The notes under the pieces are model-generated. The model saw only the letters and a program-made list of their open reading frames with translations, was not told where the DNA came from and did not search any database. A DNA stretch of 64,000 nucleotides from Sphingomonas glacialis (GTDB lineage: Bacteria; Pseudomonadota; Alphaproteobacteria; Sphingomonadales; Sphingomonadaceae), in assembly GCF_006439055.1 (NCBI RefSeq), contig NZ_RCZC01000002.1:1209966-1273965 (forward strand), in the 5' to 3' direction. The position numbers and the translations under genes are program-made. This document shows positions 51,473-59,932 of the stretch, piece by piece (within the stretch, counting starts at the first letter, position 1; every line of letters starts with the position of its first letter).

Positions 51473-52220
51473 CGCGCTGCGCAAACCCGACCTGATCGAC
51501 GTTGCGCCCTTCTCGCCCGTCGATGCCGCGGCGATGGAGGCGCGCTTCGCGGGCGTCGACACGCGCGACATGCTCGGCGAGTTGCTCACCGGCGAGCTCA
51601 AGGGGCGCGTTGCGGCGGTATCGTCGTTCGGTGCCGAAAGCGCGGTCCTGCTCCACCTGATCTCGCAGGTCGACAAGGACATTCCGGTCATCTTCCTCAA
51701 CACGCAGAAGATCTTCGGCGCGACGCTCGCGTATCGCGACGAACTGTCGGAGACGCTCGGCTTCACCGACCTGCGCGTGTTCCGCCCCGATCCGCGCTTG
51801 CTCGCGGCGAAGGATGCGACCGGCCTGCGTTGGAATTACGACCCCGACGGCTGCTGCGACATTCGCAAGGTCGAGCCGCTGCGGCGCGCTTTGGCGCCGT
51901 TCGATGCGTGGATCTCGGGCCGCAAGGGTTTCCAGGCGGGCACGCGCCAGGCGATGCCGCGCTTCGAGGAGGATGAGGGCCGGCTGAAGCTCAATCCGCT
52001 CGCGGCGTGGGACAAGGCCAAGCTCGACGCCTATTTCGACGAGCACAAGCTGCCGCGCCATCCGCTCGAGGCTGAAGGCTATCCCTCGATCGGCTGCGCG
52101 CCTTGCACCAGCAAGGTGCTGCCGGGCGAAGACCCGCGCTCGGGCCGCTGGCGCGGGTGGGAGAAGGTCGAGTGCGGGATTCACGTGCCGGAGAAGCCTG
52201 GCGAAGAGCCGGTTTTTTAG
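51465..52220 (+). CDS. cysH: Phosphoadenylyl/adenylyl-sulfate reductase
   Basis: Thioredoxin-type reductase that turns activated sulfate into sulfite, one step before CysI. The catalytic cysteine is Cys237 in ECGIH. The extra 4Fe-4S-binding cysteines Cys130-Cys131 (DGCCDIRKVEP) and Cys211/Cys214 (CAPC) show it is the APS-reductase (adenylyl sulfate) type. FGAESAVLLH is the PP-loop. The 251-residue length is usual. ATG 51465 overlaps the DUF934 stop. Last gene of the operon. Confidence 0.95.
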   Translation: MGNALRKPDLIDVAPFSPVDAAAMEARFAGVDTRDMLGELLTGELKGRVAAVSSFGAESAVLLHLISQVDKDIPVIFLNTQKIFGATLAYRDELSETLGFTDLRVFRPDPRLLAAKDATGLRWNYDPDGCCDIRKVEPLRRALAPFDAWISGRKGFQAGTRQAMPRFEEDEGRLKLNPLAAWDKAKLDAYFDEHKLPRHPLEAEGYPSIGCAPCTSKVLPGEDPRSGRWRGWEKVECGIHVPEKPGEEPVF

Positions 52221-52274
52221 GGGGCCGACCGCCTGCATCGAATGCAAACGGCTCTGGCGAGACCGCCGTTCTGA

Positions 52275-52381
52275 CTCCCCTCCCTGGAAGGGAGGGGTTG
52301 GGGGTGGGTTGCTCTCAATGGGAACGTCACGCCTGCCACGGGCCGACCCACCCCCGGCCCCTCCCTTCCAGGGAGGGGAGG
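52275..52381. repeat. Inverted intergenic repeat, CCCTCCCTGGAAGG family
   Basis: CTCCCCTCCCTGGAAGGGAGGGG at the left and CCCCTCCCTTCCAGGGAGGGGAG at the right. Copy of the element at 43237-43342. It lies between the cysH and RNase genes, which converge. Confidence 0.88.
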
Positions 52382-52456
52382 CAAAACACGGCGCACCGCC
52401 ATTTGAGCCTCCGTGTGCCGGTCCGTTGCTTCGTCGCCTCTCCGCGTGAACTCGCG

Positions 52457-53838
52457 TTAAGAAACCCGCTCGAACTGCAGCGTCCGCGCCGCCGTATCCG
52501 CCGCAACAAGCCGCACCGAGATCGCCTCGCCCGGCTTACCCTCAGTCTTGACGCTGGTCAGCACCGCAAGGTCAGACAACTGAATCCGCGCGCCATGCGC
52601 ATCCGCATCGACAATCACCGCGGCGAAGACCTCGCCCTCGCGCCCGTGCAGTACCGCCGTCTCGGCCAGATCGATCACCGCGCGGTCAATCCGCCCGCCG
52701 ATCGCATCGGCGCGCGCCATCACAGGAGGCAGTGTCTCGAACGCTTGCGTCACAACCTCGGGCACCGGCTCCCCGTTGGCGATCGCCAGCGCAGCCCGCA
52801 CCACATAGCGGTCGGCCAGCCGCCGCAGCGGGGCGGTCGCGTGCGCATAGGACGCGGCCATCGCCGCGTGCCACGGCACCACGCCATCGCGATACGGCGT
52901 GTAGCTCGCCCCGCCGCCGCTCCGGCGCTCGGCGATCATGAAGGCGGCCTGCGCCGGGTCGGACGCGGACAGCGTCGCCACGAAGTGCGGCAGCGACAGC
53001 GCAGCGAGCCAGTCGAACCCAAGCCCCAGCGCGACATTGCGCAGCCGCTGCACGGCGCGATCATCAGGCCCGGCCATCACGCGGAACAGCCCGGTGTGAT
53101 GCGCCTGCAGCAACCCGGCAACCGCCAGATTGGTCGCGAGCGACAGCGCGGCATTGCGATCCTCCGACAGCAACCGCGGTTCGAACGCCAGCCGATACCC
53201 ACCCTTCCCGTCGGCGATCACGTCCTGCTGCGGTGGATCGACGCGACTCGCGCCGCGCTTATCCTCGGCCGCCGCCATCCGGTTGGCCAGCTCGGCGAAT
53301 TCAGGCGGCAGATCGGCATCGGTCACGCTGTCATAAGCGAGCTTCGCCCGACTGCGAATGATCGCGCGTTCCGCCCCCTCGAGCGTCGGCGTGCCATCGG
53401 GCGCAACGCGCACGGTGAACACCACCGCCGGCCGCGCCCGCTCGGCAACAGGCTCGCCGCGGCTTCGGCGAGCACCGGCGGATAGAGCCCGGCCTTGCCG
53501 TCGGGCAGATACAGCGTCGTCCCGCGTTTCCACGCCTCGGCGTCGATCACCCCGCCATCGTCGACGAACCACGCAACGTCAGCGATCGCATAATGCAGCA
53601 ATAGATCAGCGCCGCTCCGCTCGATCGCGAACGCCTGGTCGAGATCGGTCGAACTCGCCGGGTCGAGCGTGACGAACGGCATTGCCGTCCGATCGACATG
53701 CGCATTCGGCACGCGCTTGGCGGCGTCCTCGGCAGCGGCGAGCACCGCGGGCGGGAACCCTACAGGCACGCCGAACTGCTCGCGGATCAGCGGCAGCCCG
53801 GCGGCCAGCACCGCGTTCGAATCGACGAGCGTCTTCAA
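52457..53838 (-). pseudogene. RNase II-type (RNB) exoribonuclease, frameshifted
   Basis: Two frames together make one RNB-family ribonuclease. The first part (from 53838) has VTLDPASSTDLDQAFAIER, HYAIADVAWFVDDG and YLPDGKAGLYPPVLAEAAASLL. The second part, beginning around 53450, has ERARPAVVFTVRVA, then YAHATAPLRRLADRYVVRAAL and the C-terminal S1-like end. The frames join between SLLP and ERARP. One extra G would restore a protein of 460 residues. A TTG at 53838 with GAGG 8 bases upstream, 11 bases past dnaB, is the likely start. Confidence 0.85.
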
Positions 53839-53848
53839 CCGCGCAGCC

Positions 53849-55360
53849 TCAATAGCCGCCGCCGCCACCACCGCCGACCACGACATCGCTGAAGCGCGTG
53901 ATGTGCGGCTCGAACTTGAGCATCACCTTGCCGGTCGAACCGTGACGCTGCTTGGCGATGATGAGTTCCGCCAGGCCATCGACGCGCGAGAGATGCTCGG
54001 ACCATTGCGCATGCTTGTCCTGCACCCCCGCCGGGCTGTTGGCGCTCGGGATCTCTGGCTGCGCCATGTTGAGATAATAATCCTCGCGATAGACGAACAT
54101 CACCATGTCGGCGTCCTGCTCGATCGACCCCGATTCGCGCAGATCCGACAGCAGCGGCCGCTTGTCCTCGCGCTGCTCGACCGCGCGGCTGAGCTGCGAC
54201 AGCGCCATGACCGGGACGTTGAGATCCTTCGCAACGCCCTTCAATCCGCGGCTGATCTCCGAGATTTCCTGCACACGCCCGTCTCCCGATGCCTTGGCCG
54301 AGCCCGACAGCAGCTGAAGGTAATCTACGATGATCAGCCCGAGCTGATTGTTGTGCCGCCGCTGCAACCGCCGCGCACGCGTGTGGAGCGAGGCGATCGA
54401 CAGGTTCGCGGTATCGTCGATGAACAGCGGGAGATTCTCGAGCTCGGCCGCGGTTGTCGCGAGCGCCTGGAATTCATGCCGGCTTATCTTGCCCGAACGC
54501 AACACGTCCGAATTGATTCGCGCCTGCTCGGACAGCACGCGCCCCGCCAACTGATCCGCCGACATTTCGAGGCTGAAGAACGCGACCTTCGCCCCGAGCG
54601 AGCGTTCCGGATCGATCCCGTCGGCCATGTCGCGCATCCAGCGCTGCGCCGCGTTGAACGCGATGTTGGTGGCGAGCGAGGTCTTGCCCATGCCCGGACG
54701 CCCGGCGAGAATCATCAAGTCGGAGCGATGCATGCCGCCGATCTTGGTGTTGATGCTCTCGATGCCCGTTGTGATGCCCGAGATATGCCCGCCCGAATTG
54801 AGCGCGATCTCGGCCATCTTGAGCGTCGTCTTGGCGGCCTGCAGGAAGCTCTTGGTCTGACTCTCGGTCGCGCCGTCCGAGGCGACCTTGTAGAGTTCTT
54901 CCTCAGCCGCTTCGATCTGCGCGCGCGGATTGACCTCTTCGGACGTATCCATCGCGCGATCGACGAGGCCGCGGCCGACCGTCACCAGCGTGCGCAACAT
55001 CGCCAGATCGTAGATCTGCTTGGCGAATTGCCGCGCGCCGATCAGGCCCGCGCCCGAGCCGGTGAGCTGCGCGAGATAGGCCGGGCCGCCCAGCTCGCGC
55101 ATCCCGGCATCCTGCTCGAACATCGGGCGCAGCGTGACGGGGCTGGCGAGCATGTCGTTGCCGCGCAGCGTCTTGATCGCGCTGAAGATGCGGCCGTGGA
55201 GCGGCTCGAAGAAATGCTCGGCGTCGAGTCGATCGATCAGATCGTCGGCAAGGCGGTTGTCGATCATCATCGCGCCGAGCATCGCGGCCTCGGCTTCGAC
55301 GTTCTGCGGGAGCGAGACGGTTTCGGGAACGGGTGGTGTGGGGAGGAATGCTGTGGCCAT
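53849..55360 (-). CDS. dnaB: Replicative DNA helicase DnaB
   Basis: Hexameric fork helicase. The N-terminal domain begins LPQNVEAEAAMLGAMMID. Walker A is GRPGMGKTS (residues 220-228), and the B motif is LIIVDYLQLL. AFFSLEMS, QLSRAVEQRED and DADMVMFVYRED are conserved. The 503-residue length is normal. The C-terminus ends in a Gly-rich tail (VVVGGGGGGGY), common in sphingomonads. The ATG at 55360 gives MATAFL. The RNB gene follows in the same direction. Confidence 0.95.
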   Translation of the reverse strand: MATAFLPTPPVPETVSLPQNVEAEAAMLGAMMIDNRLADDLIDRLDAEHFFEPLHGRIFSAIKTLRGNDMLASPVTLRPMFEQDAGMRELGGPAYLAQLTGSGAGLIGARQFAKQIYDLAMLRTLVTVGRGLVDRAMDTSEEVNPRAQIEAAEEELYKVASDGATESQTKSFLQAAKTTLKMAEIALNSGGHISGITTGIESINTKIGGMHRSDLMILAGRPGMGKTSLATNIAFNAAQRWMRDMADGIDPERSLGAKVAFFSLEMSADQLAGRVLSEQARINSDVLRSGKISRHEFQALATTAAELENLPLFIDDTANLSIASLHTRARRLQRRHNNQLGLIIVDYLQLLSGSAKASGDGRVQEISEISRGLKGVAKDLNVPVMALSQLSRAVEQREDKRPLLSDLRESGSIEQDADMVMFVYREDYYLNMAQPEIPSANSPAGVQDKHAQWSEHLSRVDGLAELIIAKQRHGSTGKVMLKFEPHITRFSDVVVGGGGGGGY

Positions 55361-55472
55361 GGCGCCCTCATTCCACTCGCCGCCTGCCCACTCAAGCGGA
55401 TTGCGCTGGGACGGGTGTGAATCCCGTGGGTGGATGTTGTCCCCGCCCCCCGGCCCGGCTACGGCTGCAACA

Positions 55473-55955
55473 ATGGCCGATCCACGCATCATTGCCGTGA
55501 CTCTCGACGAACGCACGATCCTGTGGCGGTCGGCCGATATCGAGCAAGAGCGCCGCATCGCGATCTTCGACCTGATCGAGGGCAACCATTTCGCCCCGCA
55601 AAAGACCTATCCCGACGGTTATGCCGGCCCGTACAAGATCGAGCTGACGGTCGAGGAAGGCCGGCTCGGGCTGGCGTTGCACCGCGAGGATGGCAGCCAT
55701 CTCGAGACCTATGTGCTCGGCATGGGGCGCTTCCGTCGGCCAATCAAAGACTATTTCGCGATCTGCGACAGCTATTACCAAGCGATCCGAAACGCGACAC
55801 CGGCGCAGATCGAGACGGTGGACATGGCGCGGCGCGGCATCCACAACGAAGCGGCGGAGCTGCTGAAAGAGCGGCTGGAGGGCAAGATCGAGATCGACTT
55901 CGACACCGCCCGTCGGCTGTTCACGCTGATCTGCGTACTTCATATCAAGGGCTGA
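55473..55955 (+). CDS. UPF0262 family protein
   Basis: A 160-residue alphaproteobacterial protein of unknown function (MADPRIIAVTLDERTILWRS, RIAIFDLIEGNHF, VLGMGRFRRPIKDYFAICDSYY, DFDTARRLFTLICVLHIKG). First gene of a plus-strand group with GH25 and cdd. It is divergent from dnaB with about 110 bases between starts. UPF0262 is usually near histidine or replication genes. Its biochemical role is not known. Confidence 0.92.
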   Translation: MADPRIIAVTLDERTILWRSADIEQERRIAIFDLIEGNHFAPQKTYPDGYAGPYKIELTVEEGRLGLALHREDGSHLETYVLGMGRFRRPIKDYFAICDSYYQAIRNATPAQIETVDMARRGIHNEAAELLKERLEGKIEIDFDTARRLFTLICVLHIKG

Positions 55956-55974
55956 CCGCCCGAACGGGACTATC

Positions 55975-56664
55975 GTGGTAAAATATCGCCTTTGGGGCAT
56001 CCGGGTCGGGCTGTACGCCACGATCGTCGGCGTACTCGCCCTTGCTGCCATCATCCTCTGGGTTCTCGCATTGAGCTGGCGCCCGACCGACCGCTTCGCG
56101 TTCCAGGGGCTCGACGTGTCCGCCGCGAATGGTGAGATCGACTGGTGGGCGGTCAAGCGCGGTGGCGCCGACTTCGCTTATGTCCGTGCGACCGCCACCG
56201 ACCAGCGCGACCCGCGCTTCGAGGCGAATTGGGCGGCGGTTGCCGAGACGGGGATGCGCCGCGGTGCGAGCCATGCCTATTCGCTGTGCCGCCTCGCCGC
56301 CGATCAGGCGAACGCCTTCAACACCATGGTCGCGCGCGACGACGGCGCGCTGCCTGCCGCGGTCGAGCTCGACTTCAGCCAGGATTGCACCGCGCGCCCG
56401 ACCGCGCCGATCGTGCTCGACGAGTTGCGCCGCTTCATCGCGATGGTCGAATCGCACACCGGCAAGCCGATGCTGCTCAAGGTCAGCAAGCGCTTCGACG
56501 CGACGTACGGCGTGACGCTGGCGATTGCGCGCCCGGTCTGGGCGATGCAGGATTTCTTCCCGCCCGATTATCCGGCAAGGCGCTGGCGGATGTGGCAGGC
56601 AAGCGACATGCGGCACATCGACGGAGTCGATGGGCCGGTACATTGGGACGTAGTGGCACCATGA
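55975..56664 (+). CDS. GH25-family lysozyme-like protein, membrane-anchored
   Basis: A 229-residue protein with one N-terminal transmembrane helix (about residues 11-34) and then a GH25 barrel: FQGLDVSAANGEIDWWAVKRGGADFAYVRATAT, GMRRGASHAYSL, LPAAVELDFSQDC (catalytic Asp/Glu region), and a late WRMWQAS. GH25 enzymes cleave the MurNAc-GlcNAc bond of peptidoglycan. The helix fits an inner-membrane anchor with the domain in the periplasm. It lies 19 bases after UPF0262, and its stop overlaps the cdd start. GTG start. Confidence 0.88.
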   Translation: MVKYRLWGIRVGLYATIVGVLALAAIILWVLALSWRPTDRFAFQGLDVSAANGEIDWWAVKRGGADFAYVRATATDQRDPRFEANWAAVAETGMRRGASHAYSLCRLAADQANAFNTMVARDDGALPAAVELDFSQDCTARPTAPIVLDELRRFIAMVESHTGKPMLLKVSKRFDATYGVTLAIARPVWAMQDFFPPDYPARRWRMWQASDMRHIDGVDGPVHWDVVAP

Positions 56665-57116
56665 CGATGCAAGAGACTTTGATCGCGGCGGCGCGCACGG
56701 CGGCGCTGAATGCGCACGCGCCCTATTCGCGCTTCGCGGTCGGCGCGGCGGTGCTGCTCGTCGATGGGCGGATCGTCACTGGCGCGAATTTCGAGAATGC
56801 GAGCTATGGCCTTTCGCTCTGCGCCGAGACTGTCGCGCTGGCGACGGTCAACAGCGCGGGCGATTTCCGCGACGTGGTCGAGATCGGCGTGATCGGCGGC
56901 GCGATGGACGCCGACGGCCGCCCGACCGGGACCGCACCGGTCGGCCCGTGCGGCCGCTGCCGCCAGGTAATCAACGAAGCCGCGCAGATCGGCGGGCGCG
57001 ACATCGTCGTGTGGTGCGGCGCGGCCGAGGGCGATTCGGTCGAGCGCTATCTGCTGAGCGAACTACTGCCGCACGCGTTCGGGCCGGCGGATTTGGGGTT
57101 GGGGCCAAAGGCGTAG
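56661..57116 (+). CDS. cdd: Cytidine deaminase
   Basis: Zinc enzyme of pyrimidine salvage, homotetramer type. Zinc and catalytic residues are Cys54-Ala-Glu56 (CAET) and Cys97/Cys100 (GPCGRC). HAPYSRFAVGAA is the substrate-binding segment. The 151 residues are a little long for the tetrameric form, because of an insert at ADGRPTGTAPV. ATG 56661 overlaps the lysozyme stop as ATGA. Confidence 0.92.
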   Translation: MTMQETLIAAARTAALNAHAPYSRFAVGAAVLLVDGRIVTGANFENASYGLSLCAETVALATVNSAGDFRDVVEIGVIGGAMDADGRPTGTAPVGPCGRCRQVINEAAQIGGRDIVVWCGAAEGDSVERYLLSELLPHAFGPADLGLGPKA

Positions 57117-57157
57117 GGCCGCGCCAGTTCGGTCGACGATGTCCGCTGCATCCTAAC

Positions 57158-57253
57158 CGTCACCGCGGCCCTGTGCCGGGGGCTACCTTGCCGCGCGTTC
57201 TGAGCGTGCAGTATGGGCATCCCGGTGGACCCCGGGACGAGCCCGGGGTGACG
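57158..57253. repeat. Palindromic intergenic repeat, CGTCACCCC family
   Basis: CGTCACCGCGGCCCTGTGCCGGGGG at the left and CCCCGGGACGAGCCCGGGGTGACG at the right. It shares its middle with the element at 9972-10067. It lies between convergent cdd and the peptidase-like gene. Confidence 0.85.
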
Positions 57254-57268
57254 GAGATTGGCCGAACG

Positions 57269-57940
57269 TCAGTCCTCCTTCAATACCGCCGCGAACAGCG
57301 CATCGACCGACCCACCATTCGCCCGCAACGCCGCCTCCACCCGCTTGCGGCCATCGTAATACAGCAAGGCGGGCACCGTCCGGTGCTGCGCCTTGAGCCG
57401 CGCGGCATCGCGATCCGACAGGCTCCCGCCGCCCGCAACCAGGTCGCAATAGCCCTCGCGCAGCCACGCCGGATAGACGATGTCGGCGGTCACGCCGTAG
57501 CGCGCGCGGATCAGCCCATGCGTGCGCTCGTGCGCGATCACGCCCGACAGGCTGCGCGCGCCCGCGATCGACCCGCCGTTGAACGCAACGTCGCGCGCGA
57601 CATCGCTGCAATTGACGACGATCGTCTCGCCCAACGCGCTCGAAAACGCGAACGCCCCCGCCGATTGCAGCGCCATCACCCGCCAGCGCCAGCCGCCATC
57701 GGTGAGGAAGATGCGGCGCCCGTAGCCCGGCCCGTAGATCGCGCTCTTCTTCAGCAGCCCATCGGACTTCGCCAGGAGGTGCGGCAGCGTCGCGGGCAAC
57801 GGATGCTCGGAATAGACCACGGTATCGCCGATGATCTGGCGATGCGGGAAGGCGAGGACCTCGGGCGCGAGCACGACAGTCCCGAGCACCACCCCGACCA
57901 CCAGAAGCGCGCGGTTGAAAAGGGTGTGCCACAGTCGCAT
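57269..57940 (-). CDS. Membrane-anchored HExxH zinc-peptidase-like protein
   Basis: A 223-residue protein with an N-terminal hydrophobic segment (ALLVVGVVLGTVVLA) and the zinc motif HERTH in SGVIAHERTHGLIRARYG, followed by WLREGYCDLVAGG, where Glu may be the third zinc ligand. This order (HExxH-x18-E) resembles gluzincin-like peptidases. I do not recognise a named family. It is transcribed alone, divergent from dcd. Confidence 0.78.
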   Translation of the reverse strand: MRLWHTLFNRALLVVGVVLGTVVLAPEVLAFPHRQIIGDTVVYSEHPLPATLPHLLAKSDGLLKKSAIYGPGYGRRIFLTDGGWRWRVMALQSAGAFAFSSALGETIVVNCSDVARDVAFNGGSIAGARSLSGVIAHERTHGLIRARYGVTADIVYPAWLREGYCDLVAGGGSLSDRDAARLKAQHRTVPALLYYDGRKRVEAALRANGGSVDALFAAVLKED

Positions 57941-58055
57941 CGTTTAGCCTCCCAAGGTGTCCTATCGTAGCAGCACACCACACCCTTCGCAACAGCGCTT
58001 GCCCGCCCGGGCGATTCCGGCGACAGGCTGGCCGCAACCAAGAGGGAGCTTTCAC

Positions 58056-58610
58056 ATGGCGATCATGTCCGACCGCTGGATTCGCGAGCAGGCGCTGACC
58101 ACCGGCATGATCGAGCCGTTCGTCGACGGCCAGAAGCGCGACGGCTGCATCAGCTACGGCCTGTCGTCCTATGGCTATGACGCGCGGGTGTCGAACGAGT
58201 TCAAGGTGTTCACCAACATCGACAGCGTGATCGTCGATCCCAAGGATTTCGCGTCGAACAGCTTCGTCGATCGCAAGACCGATTGCTGCATCATCCCGCC
58301 GAACAGCTTCGCGCTCGCGCGCACGGTCGAATATTTCCGCGTGCCGCGCGACGTGCTGGTGATCTGCCTCGGCAAGTCGACCTATGCGCGCTGCGGGATC
58401 ATCGTGAATGTCACCCCGCTCGAGCCCGGCTGGGAGGGGCATGTCACGCTCGAATTCTCGAACACCACCCCCCTGCCCGCCAAGATCTACGCCAATGAAG
58501 GCGCGTGCCAGTTCTTGTTCCTCGAGGGCAACGAGCCGTGCGAGACGAGCTACGCCGACCGCGCGGGCAAATATATGGGGCAGCGCGGGGTGACGTTGCC
58601 GCGGCTGTAG
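58056..58610 (+). CDS. dcd: dCTP deaminase
   Basis: Deaminates dCTP to dUTP for thymidylate synthesis. The 184-residue trimeric family shows [37 protein letters not shown], the [23 protein letters not shown] block with the catalytic Glu, and the C-terminal [18 protein letters not shown]. The ATG has AGAGGGAG 7-14 bases upstream. Confidence 0.95.
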   Translation: MAIMSDRWIREQALTTGMIEPFVDGQKRDGCISYGLSSYGYDARVSNEFKVFTNIDSVIVDPKDFASNSFVDRKTDCCIIPPNSFALARTVEYFRVPRDVLVICLGKSTYARCGIIVNVTPLEPGWEGHVTLEFSNTTPLPAKIYANEGACQFLFLEGNEPCETSYADRAGKYMGQRGVTLPRL

Positions 58611-59932
58611 GGCACATCGGCCGCTCGATATAGGGACGCTGCGTCGACCCGTCTCCGACATCCGCAGCAGCCGCCGAGAGTGTGCACAATGTTGCGGCCA
58701 GGTGCGAACGCCGACGGCTCCTCTCTGTTGGCGAAGTTTTAACGGACTCGGGGAATCGACCAGAGCGGTCGTGCCGAGCGCGGCTGCTCGATAAGCAGAT
58801 CGCAGCCGAGCGCCATTGGATGGAAATGACCGTCAGGATACACCGAGCTATCCTGTTGAGTTGGCTCGATCTGCAGACGACTGCCAACCTCGTCCGCATC
58901 GCCGTCGCGGCCAGCCTGTAACGGCGTACTCTCGGTACAGCACAAAGCCCGTATAGGCGGTAGCTCAGCTCCAGTCTAAACCTGTTATGTCGCCACAGCC
59001 GAGTTGCCGTGCGCCTTCAGCCATTCGGTGTGCGGTCAGGCTGACCCTCGGCCATCTGACACTGCTGTGGCGACATATTCGGGAGATACGACTCCGTCTC
59101 AACAGCGTTGGGCGAGATCCTGGATCGAGCCTACCCGGCGCACCCGTGCCGCGGATCAATGCGACGGAGACTCCCATCGACATCGTCACGCACTTACGAT
59201 TCTCGCTCGTTTCCCATGCATCTGCTGTCACCTTTGTGGCAATAGGAGCTGCCACCGCCTTCCTCTGGCTCAGTCGCTTCTTGGTTTCGCCTTCCGCGGT
59301 ATCAACGGCGAAGCCGATGTGGTCGGCCTGGTTTCCGGCGCGCTTTTCGCCTCTTGGAGACCATCGTCGCCGAGCATCGTCAACACGCGCGCGGACGGCG
59401 CTGGCGACCTCGCCCACACGATATCAACCGGCCCGGCAGCACTATGCGGGTTATTATTCCCGCGGCATCCCAAGATGCTCGCATCCCTGACGTTACCGGG
59501 CGCTGGGGCGATTTGCGCTACGGACGCCAAGTCCCTTTATTCCGAACAGGCAACTCACAAACCAATGTCGCAGCTATACCGGAAATATCCGAAAACATAG
59601 ATTACTTAGTCCGCCTAAAATCATCATAGAAACAAGCTCAATTGCCGTTGAATTATGGCGCAAAATACCCGCCTCAGTAGATTCCGAAGCTATGATTTTA
59701 TTCGTGAAAACTACATGCAGTTTTACGCAATATTGTCTTACGAATAAGAAATATCCCGATCCAAGCCCCGATTGAGCCGAATGTCCACGCGTCTCGCGAG
59801 ATTGCGCCTGTGACGTCCGGTCAATGCTCATGCGCCCGATACCCGTACCCACGCCCCCGTCATTCCGGATGCGAATCCGGAATGCGCAAACGCCCCGCAC
59901 CCGTGGCGCCTTCGACGATAGAGGATTGCTTT
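58611..59932. other. 1.3-kb region without a convincing gene, AT-richer at the end
   Basis: Several frames of 70-200 codons exist on both strands, but none looks like a known protein and none shows a signal peptide, motif or ribosome site in good position. Two overlapping plus-strand frames near 59200-59400 (VTFVAIGAATAFLWLSRFLV, then in another frame VVGLVSGALFASW) read like pieces of a membrane sensor domain, so a decayed gene is possible. About 59560-59780 is clearly AT-rich and probably holds the promoter of the secretion pair that follows. Confidence 0.5.
59861..59884. promoter_or_regulatory. Perfect 10-bp hairpin upstream of tpsB
   Basis: CATTCCGGAT (59861-59870) and ATCCGGAATG (59875-59884) flank a GCGA loop, ending 48 bases before the TpsB start. 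It could be an operator, an mRNA leader hairpin or a member of the sphingomonad intergenic repeats. Confidence 0.5.

Noticed and set aside
58965..59600. Frames of 150-200 codons on both strands in the gap before tpsB
   Set aside because: No recognisable domain, start signal or consistent frame. They overlap one another on opposite strands, as chance frames in GC-rich DNA do.
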